A stretch of 64,000 nucleotides of DNA, from the NCBI GenBank assembly GCA_949987565.1, contig OX465112.1, positions 16,361,255 to 16,425,254 on the forward strand. The letters are read 5' to 3'. The translations under genes were made by a program, and so were the position numbers. Shown piece after piece: positions 10,901 through 19,900 of this stretch; the stretch's first letter is position 1; each line of letters opens with the position of its first letter. This DNA is from Luidia sarsii (taxonomy: Eukaryota; Echinodermata; Asteroidea; Paxillosida; Luidiidae). Under the pieces are notes generated by a model that had not been told where the DNA came from, did not search any database, and worked only from the letters and a program-made list of their open reading frames with translations.

Positions 10901-13900
10901 GCGATCAATGCAGGATCAGGATTCAGTGTGAACGCAGCACTGGATCAGATCCTCCGTGACCGCAGGATCTGATCCTCCTTGTGGGATCAAGTGTGAACGC
11001 AGTGGAAGCGAAGGGCATACTAACCACACGTAGTCGGCAATCTGCACCAGTCCCAGAGCGTTCCTCAGCTCATGCTTGTCCAGGGCTATGGCGAAGCCGT
11101 TCGTGTGTCCCATCTCCCAGCGCAGGGTACTGCAAGAGCGCACGGGGAGGAGGGTAAGACTGAGGACACCGGCACATGCAATGTGACTCTGATCGGATAT
11201 CTCAACCCTGCAAGCTTCTGACTGTACTGCTGAATCTTCGCAATGGGCCTTTCCCGTGAAATTGGTTGGCAAACGAGTGCGCGTAGCGTGCAGGTTTCGA
11301 CATACGCACTGAATAGCCAATCACCACACGCCAAACAGTTAGTGCGAAGGTCTCATTTGCATATTTCACGGGAAAGGTCCATTGGCGGTCGGACTGGACG
11401 AGACTCGCACAGAAGAATGCGCTATAGGTGACACCATCCCTTGTTTATAACCTTCTGTGAGCGTCAGAGCGGTGCTTAGTACCTCAACGTTCTGGGAAGT
11501 GTGTACTCTGCTCGTTGTCATGTCAATCCGGCGGTATCCTGACGACGGGCAGAGTATACACTGTCTGAAACGTTGAGTTGCCGACTGGCTCTACTCGGAG
11601 ACCTACCACGTACCAACGCTCGGAAGCAAATCTGAATGGTGTCACCGCAAGTAGTCTGTACAATCCGACTGAGCATTTCCTATTAAAACAACCACGGTCA
11701 AGACATGCTTTGCGAAGCCCCCAAGATGGCGGCAATCTTTCGAACGAAAAGCAGTCGAGGTACATCGAATTCTCAATGGTTGGACACCATTGGGCATCTG
11801 AATACATCGAATTATCAATTAGTTTTTCAAAATGAAGGCGTCCCTAAACTTGGACCGGGTCCGAATCTATTGGCTGTATACGACCGATAAAAACACACAC
11901 GCGTCTATAGGGGATTGAGCAATGACTCACTGAATGTCGAAGGAGTCACCGTTGATTGGGGAGGGGAGAGGCCGACTGGAGAGGTTGAGGGTCAGGTTGG
12001 AGTAGGACCCGGCCTTGCGCATCTGGGCCGGAGAGTTCGGGGGAATCTCGATCGCAGAGTGTGTCGGCGGTAAGACGACGCCCTCGCGCCGGTTGCGGGG
12101 TGAGGGCAGCGGCTGGGGCAGGGACACCTTCCGCTTGCCCGCCTCGTCCTCCTCGTCGAAGAGATGCTGGAACCGACGGCTGCTCAGCAGCAGGGGGGAG
12201 CCGGGCACGGCCTGGAGGGGAGACAGCGGCTCGGTCACGCTGATCCGCGGCGGCCGCTCGCCGGCCGAGTGCCGGGCCGGGCGGGCGACGGGAGGCGGAG
12301 GCGGCGAGGAGGAGGGCAGCCGGTCGTCCTCCGTCTCCTGCTCCCGCTGCTCCTCCTCCTCCTCCTTCGTCTCCGTCTCCGGCGGCGCCGCCCCGGGCGA
12401 GAACCCGACGACCCCGGGGCAGGTCTGGCCGCGACGGTGGTTCGGGGAGCGGGGCGGGAGCGCCGGCGGACGGGGGCAGACCGTGACCGGCTTCTCCCCT
12501 CTGACGTTGACGTAGTCGTGGAGGTTGACCACCCGCTCGTCCGCCGTGTAGGTGCTCTCGATCAAGACGTGGCTGTCTCTCGACGGCACGGTGATACCGA
12601 TGACGCCCTCATCTGAAGGGGACAAGGGCAGGAAAGAGACCGAATGTAACCGTGGCGTTAAAGTGCAGTTCATGCAAGCAGACACCGACGTGATGAAACG
12701 AAGTCAAGGCATTATTGTCGACAGCCACATGAGGCAATTTTACAGGTTATTGATTCCAGGAACCCTTTATGGATCGGCTCGGCGGGTTCGATTAGATTTG
12801 ATTTGATTAACTGATTGATTTTACTTTCGTGGCCAAAGGCCAAATTGCGGTAAAATAATAATGATAATAATAATAACGGACATTTCTAGAGTGCAAGAAT
12901 CCGTCTGCAAAGACGCTCAAGGCGCTTAACAACATTATACGGAATCAAAGAAAAGACTACTATTAATTAGGAAAACTATGATCGAACAAATATGTTTTGA
13001 GAGAGGATTTGAAATCCGATATGGAGGACATACTACGGACTTCCTGAGAAAGAACATTCCACAGGGTAGGACCAGTATGGGAGAAAGCCCGCTCACCCCA
13101 TAAATTATGGACTGTGGGACTGCAAGCAGATAAGTATCCGATGATCTGAGACATCTAACGGGTTTGTAATACTTTTAAAATGCAGTTAATAAAACTACTA
13201 AAAAAAAACCTACTTTTAAAATGTAGTTAATAAAACATATTTATAAATCATATTTACGGTAGACGACATCACGTCAATAGACAATAAACAACATCACGTG
13301 AATAGCTATAGATAACATCTCAATATAAAAAACCTGAATAGACAACATGAACCCATGTAAATTATACATGCATAAAACAAGTAAAGCATATAAAAAAAGA
13401 AGGCACATTTGAAATAATGAAAATATACTGGCGAAAGAAATCTCAAAAGTTAGAGGGCCTGACGTTTAGATCCTAGCAGGACCTTTCTCAAAAGCAAAGT
13501 CCTGCTAGGATCGAAATGTCAGGACCTCTAACTTTTGAGATTTCTTTCGCCAGTATATTTTCTAGTCAGTGAGCAGTTTGGAAGTTTTTTTTTGTATTTA
13601 CTTAAAGCCCCTATATACAACATTTTGCAAACAAATCCAAATTTAGACCTGACGATTTTTATTAAAATAACTTACTCAAGTGGAAGTAAATACCAGTGTC
13701 AGAAATGCTGTGAACCTTAAGCGCTTGGAATGCTGCCATTTTCATGAAAAGTGGAAATCTGTATGAATTTCCCACGGTCGTTTGAAAATGACTTTTGGAG
13801 AAAAAAAAACTATGCTTACCAGCCTTAAAGCCCCTACACTCCATTTGCACAAATCCAACATGGTCCATTCGGAATTATCGACGACTGTTTCGAGATTTAC

Positions 13901-16900
13901 GGCTTCATGTATTACAGTTCAGATTTTCCCAGCACATTTCTAGGCATCTTTTTCTAAAGTCCTATTAATGTTGCTGTGCGTGCTCTAGTCTTGGCCTGTT
14001 GTATTTTGTTTGTGTGAGATTTTTGAATTCCCTCCAGCGCTGTTTGTCATTCTTGACCGTAGTTGGCAGTATTGGGTTTTGTTAAAAATGCGTGAGGAAG
14101 CCGTGTGTGTGTGTATGGTGTGGGGGTGTTCATGGGTTCATGACTGACCTGCAGCCCTCTGCTCCGTGGCTCTGCCCAGGTCACTGATGGCGCTCTTGGG
14201 ACGGTCGTAGTGGTCCAGCGGGTTGGGCCCGGGAGGTCGCGTCTCGATAGACGCGCACGAGTGGCGCGTGGGCGCATTGGCCAGGCCAGCGGTCTTCTCG
14301 CGCTCAGGCTGCACCGACAAAAGGAGATATAAAACAGGGGTGGATTTCACAAAGCCTTACGATGCATCGTACCCTCGACCTACGATGGATAACACATCGT
14401 ACGCTGCGATAGGCCGTATGGTTTCTGTGCATCGCTCATCGTCCTACGATCAATCTTAAGTTACGATGAATTTGGTGAAATCGACTGCAGGACCGACATA
14501 TGACGCTTAACCACCGTCGTTGAGCCATGCTGGTACCCCGTAAATTGTATGGGGACAATACAAAAGGACGTGTTTTGTAAACCAGCGTAGGTTAGGCTTA
14601 GGGCGCTACGGTTAGGGTTATGGTTACTGTTATAGTTAGAGTTCGGGTTGGGTTAGCGTTACTGATAGAGTTAGGATTAGGATTAGGATTACGGTTAGGT
14701 TCAGGATTAGGGTTGTTAGGGTTGAGATTGGGATAAGGGCTGAGGTTGTTTCGTGCTTGTGCCTGTAACTACCTGAGAAATGAATGAATGAATGAATGGG
14801 GGAGGCCTCAGCAAAACCTGGTTTCGCGCATGCGCACTTATAGCTTAGCCACGGTGGTTAAGTGTCATACATCGTGACGCTTATATGCGATATGCCTCAG
14901 CAAAGATAGAGAGTCATCAGTGAACAGAGTCAATGGAGTGATACTAGCTGGGAGCGCTTTTGGCGTTCACATGCTATAGGATTGGTTCGGTCACTGAGAT
15001 CACCTTTGGATTTTTATAATGTGCATTCGTTGGGGGTTATTGTGTCAAATAAACAAATGAAAAACTGACTGGGAACGTTTGAACAAATTGAAAAAAAAAA
15101 TGGCCAAAAACAAATTTGGCTGGACCTGGACTTGAACCCGAGACTTCTGTATTGGCGTACCGGCTTTCATATACCATCTGAGCTATCCATCCATTAGATA
15201 GTGACCTCCCTAAAACGCCTAAACAACTACGTCTTTTAAAATTATTTTTTTCCCAAAAACAAATCAATGAAAATCTGACTGGGAACTTCTGAATAAATTG
15301 AAGAAAAAAAAAACCAATAACACCGGGTGGCCTCCCAAAATAGCCAACTAGTCTTTGCCGGGGTGGCCAGGGGCGCCAGTCAGAAGCAATTCAACCACGA
15401 ACTGCCGAACTCACCTGGAAGAGTTCGAACACACTTCCCGAAGTGGTGGGCGAGCTGATACGAACGCGGTCCAAGGAGGTGGTGCGTTTCCTTGAGTTCG
15501 GGGCTCGCGGGACGGCGGCCTCGGCCGACGGTGTCGGGGCGGGCTGGGCGCTGGGCTGGACCGGCGATGCGGGTGGGCCCGTCCAGCCCAGCCTGAGGAA
15601 GGCGTTGTCTATAACAGAGATCCACGCCCGTAGATCGTCGCTGAAAAAAAAACCCACCACCACCACAAACAAAGAGCAATAACACAGTGGCACAGGAATA
15701 CCAAATTTGTGTCCCAGTCGTGAGTACAACTCGATATACAAAAATGTTGCAAACTGCTTAAAGGCAGAGTGCCTTTGAGAAAGGTCCTGCTAGGATCGAA
15801 ACGTCAGGCCCACTAAATTTTAACAATTTAAACTCATCAACACATCAATACATGATTTTAACCCACTCAATTGAACACATCGAGACATAGGCCCATGTAT
15901 TTAACGGACAACTTACTGGGTATTTTTATTGCATTTTTTTTAAAAAGAAAATTAAGAACACAGCAAAGACAATTTGCCTGGACCGGCACTTAAACCCGAG
16001 ACCTGGCATGAGATGTCATCGACCTTACCATCTGAGCTACCCAACCCTTCAACGGGTCAGGGACGCCTGTCAGAAGCATTTGATTATACAATTTATGTTT
16101 ACATTAAGAACAAGTTTGGATGAATATTCACCTGGTATCCACTTCTAAGTAGGTCGCCTTTTTGTCCTGGATGATGCAGAGGACATACGACTGTTTGTGT
16201 TTCTTGGAGGGTAAATGCATGCTGTGAACCTGGATGGAGGAATTAACAGGATCGGAGAATAAACATACAAGGATGCATCCATCTATTCCGTCCGTTAGTC
16301 TATCATCTATCTAACCGCCCATCCAACCACCGACCCAACCACCAACCAACCCACACCTACACCAACCTATTCATCAACCCAATCTCCCATTCACCTACCC
16401 CTCCACACATCCACCCATCAACCCAACCTCACATTCACCCATCCCTCTACACACCCACCCATCAACCCAATCTCCCATTCACCCACACATCCACCCATCA
16501 ACCCAATCTTCCATTCACCCACACATCCACCCATCAACCAAACCTCCCATTCACCCACCCCTCCACACACCCACCCATCAACCCAACCTCCCATTCACCC
16601 ACCCCTCCACACACCCACCCATCAACCCAACCTCCCATTCACCCACCCCTCCACACACCCACCCATCAACCCAACCTCCCATTCACCCACCCCTCCACAC
16701 ACCCACCCATCAACCCAACCTCCCATTCACCTACCCCTCCACACACCCACCCATCAACCCAACCTCCCATTCACCCACCCCTCCACACACCCACCCATCA
16801 ACCCAACCTCCCATTCACCTACCCCTCCACACACCCACCCATCAACCCAACCTCCCATTCACCCACCCCTCCACACACACACCCATCAACCCAACCTCCC

Positions 16901-19900
16901 ATTCACCTACCCCTCCACACACCCACCCATCAACCCAACCTCCCATTCACCTACCCCTCCACACACCCACCCATCAACCCAACCTCCCATTCACCCACCC
17001 CTCCACACACCCACCCATCAACCCAACCTCCCATTCACCCACCCCTCCACACACCCACCCATCAACCCAGCCTCCTTTACCCATTAATCCATTCACACAT
17101 CGACACTAACCCAACCTCCTACCCACCCACCTCTCAACACACGCACCTATCAATCCCTCAATCCCATCAATCCCTCCACAAACCCATCCATCAACCCAAC
17201 CTCCTACCCATTAATCCATCCACACACCCTTACCAACCCAACCTCCTACCCATTAATCCATCCACACACCCACCCATCAACCCAACCTCCTACCCATTAA
17301 TCCATCCACACACCCTTACCAACCCAACCTCCTACCCATTAATCCATCCACACACCCACCCATCAACCCAACCTCCTACCCATTAATCCATCCACACACC
17401 CTTACCAACCCAACCTCCTACCCATTAATCCATCCACACACCCACCCATCAACCCAACCTCCTACCCATTAATCCATCCACACACCCTTACCAACCCAAC
17501 CTCCTACCCATTAATCCATCCACACACCCACCCATCAACCCAACCTCCTACCCATTAATCCATCCACACACCTTTACCAACCCAACCTCCTACCCACCCT
17601 TCAACAGATCCACCCACCAACCCCTTCAACACACCAACCCCTCTACACACCCTTACCAACCCAACCTCCTACCCACCCTTCAACACATCCACCCACCAAC
17701 CCCTTCAACACACCAACCCCTCTACACACCCTTACCAACCCAACCTCCTACCCACCCTTCAACAGATCCATCCACCAACCCCTTCAACACACCAACCCCT
17801 CTACACACCCTTACCAACCCAACCTCCTACCCACCCTTCAACACATCCACCCACCAACCCCTTCAACACACCAACCCCTCTACACACCCTTACCAACCCA
17901 ACCTCCTACCCACCCTTCAACAGATCCACCCACCAACCCCTTCAACACACCAACCCCTCCACACACCCTTACCAACCCAACCTCCTACCCACCCTTCAAC
18001 ACATCCACCCACCAACCCCTTCAACACACCAACCCCTCTACACACCCTTACCAACCCAACCTCCTACCCACCCTTCAACAGATCCATCCACCAACCCCTT
18101 CAACACACCAACCCCTCTACACACCCTTACCAACCCAACCTCCTACCCACCCTTCAACACATCCACCCACCAACCCCTTCAACACACCAACCCCTCTACA
18201 CACCCTTACCAACCCAACCTCCTACCCACCCTTCAACAGATCCACCCACCAACCCCTTCAACACACCAACCCCTCCACACACCCTTACCAACCCAACCTC
18301 CTACCCGCCCTTCAACAGATCCACCCAACAACCCCTTCAACACACCAACCCCTCTACACACCCTTACCAACCCAACCTCCTACCCATTAATCCATCCACA
18401 CACCCTTACCAACCCAACCTCCTACCCACCCTTCAACAGATCCACCCACCAACCCCTTCAACACACCAACCCCTCCACACACCCACCTACCAACCGAACC
18501 ACCAACCCGCTCACCCATCAACCCACTCTCCCTGTATTTCCCTGTGCAAAACAATGCAGTCAAATATTTGTTGCAAAACTATCGCTCAAGCATCGAACCC
18601 ATTGGCAACCGCACATTGTGCCCATTTCTCTCTTCCGCATCCCCCCGTACCTTTGCATGCTGAGCGATAACAATCTGCTCCACAGACTTATATGGGTTGC
18701 CGGCCTGGGCGGTCTTGTACTCCTTTATGCTACGGTAGCCGCTCATGGTCAAAAACTTCTCACTGAGAGATCGCAAGACGAAAAAGCGGCGATTCTTCGC
18801 CTGGCATGAAACAAAAGTGGGAAAAGGATGAAAGACCAAAAACAAAAAGGGAAAAGACCATTAAGAGAAGTGAAGGGGGTGAATATAAAAAGGCGTCTAA
18901 GTATCAGTGCCCAGGGTGCTGATATCTGAAACGGACACCTTCGACCACGCAACATTTCTGAGAGTGTTTCCAACTTCTAAAGTCTCGTCAAAATATTGAA
19001 CATAACGAGCCCCGCAGGAGATGAGGCGACATACGTAATGACCCTGGTGGGTAAGACTGGGGTGAAGTGTGCCTGATGATTTTTTTTTTTGCAGCTGGCA
19101 TCAAACTTGAAGGTTGTATGGTGGGAAATAAACTGGGGATTGTGGCGATGGTGACGATCGAAGGACCAGGGGCTTAGGGCGTTGAGAATGGACGTTGAGG
19201 ATGGTGAGAAGGATAGGGGAGGCTATAGGGAGGCCGAGGGTGAGGAGGGTGAGGAGGATGAGGTGGGTGAGGAGGGTGGGGAGGGTGAGAAGGGCGAGGA
19301 AGGTGAGAAGGGCGAGGAAGGTGAGGAGGGTGAGGAGGGTGAGGAGGGTGAGGAGGGTGGGGAGGGTGAGGAGGGTGAGGAAGGTGAGGAGGGTGGGGAG
19401 GGTGAGGAGGGCGAGGAAGGTGAGGAGGGTGAGGAGGGTGAGGAGGGTGATGAGGGTGTGGAGGGGGAGGAGGGTGAGGAGGGTGAGAAGGGCGAGGAAG
19501 GTGAGAAGGGTGAGGTGGGTGAGGAGGGTGAGGAGGGTTAGGAGGGTGAGGAGGGTGAGGAGGGTGAGGAGGGTGAGGAGGGTGAGGAGGGTGGGAAGGG
19601 TGGGGAGGGCGAGGAAGGTGAGGAGGGTGAGGAGGGTGAGGAGGGTGAGAAGGGTGAGGAGGGTGAGAAGGGTGAGAAGGGTGAGGAGGGTGAGGAGGGT
19701 GAGAAGGGCGAGGAAGGTGAGAAGGGTGAGGAGGGTGAGGAGGGTGAGGAGGGTGAGGAGGGTTAGGAGGGTGAGGAGGGTGAGGAGGGTGAGGAGGGTG
19801 AGGAGGGTGAGGAGGGTGAGGAGGGTGGGTTGGGTGAAGAGGGTGAGAAGGGTGAGGAGGGTGAGAAGGGTGAGGAGGGTGAGAAGGGTGAGGAGGGTGA

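Noticed and set aside
12015..12616. Plus-strand open frames of 150-166 codons
   Set aside because: They are shadows of the GC-rich minus-strand exon 6, which has splice sites in phase with its neighbours.
15110..15195. Functional tRNA gene
   Set aside because: A- and B-boxes are present on the minus strand, but the acceptor stem does not pair and the unit is embedded in a repeated SINE body.
16315..18530. CRISPR-like regular repeats
   Set aside because: There are no conserved repeats with unique spacers; it is a pure tandem minisatellite in a eukaryotic intron.
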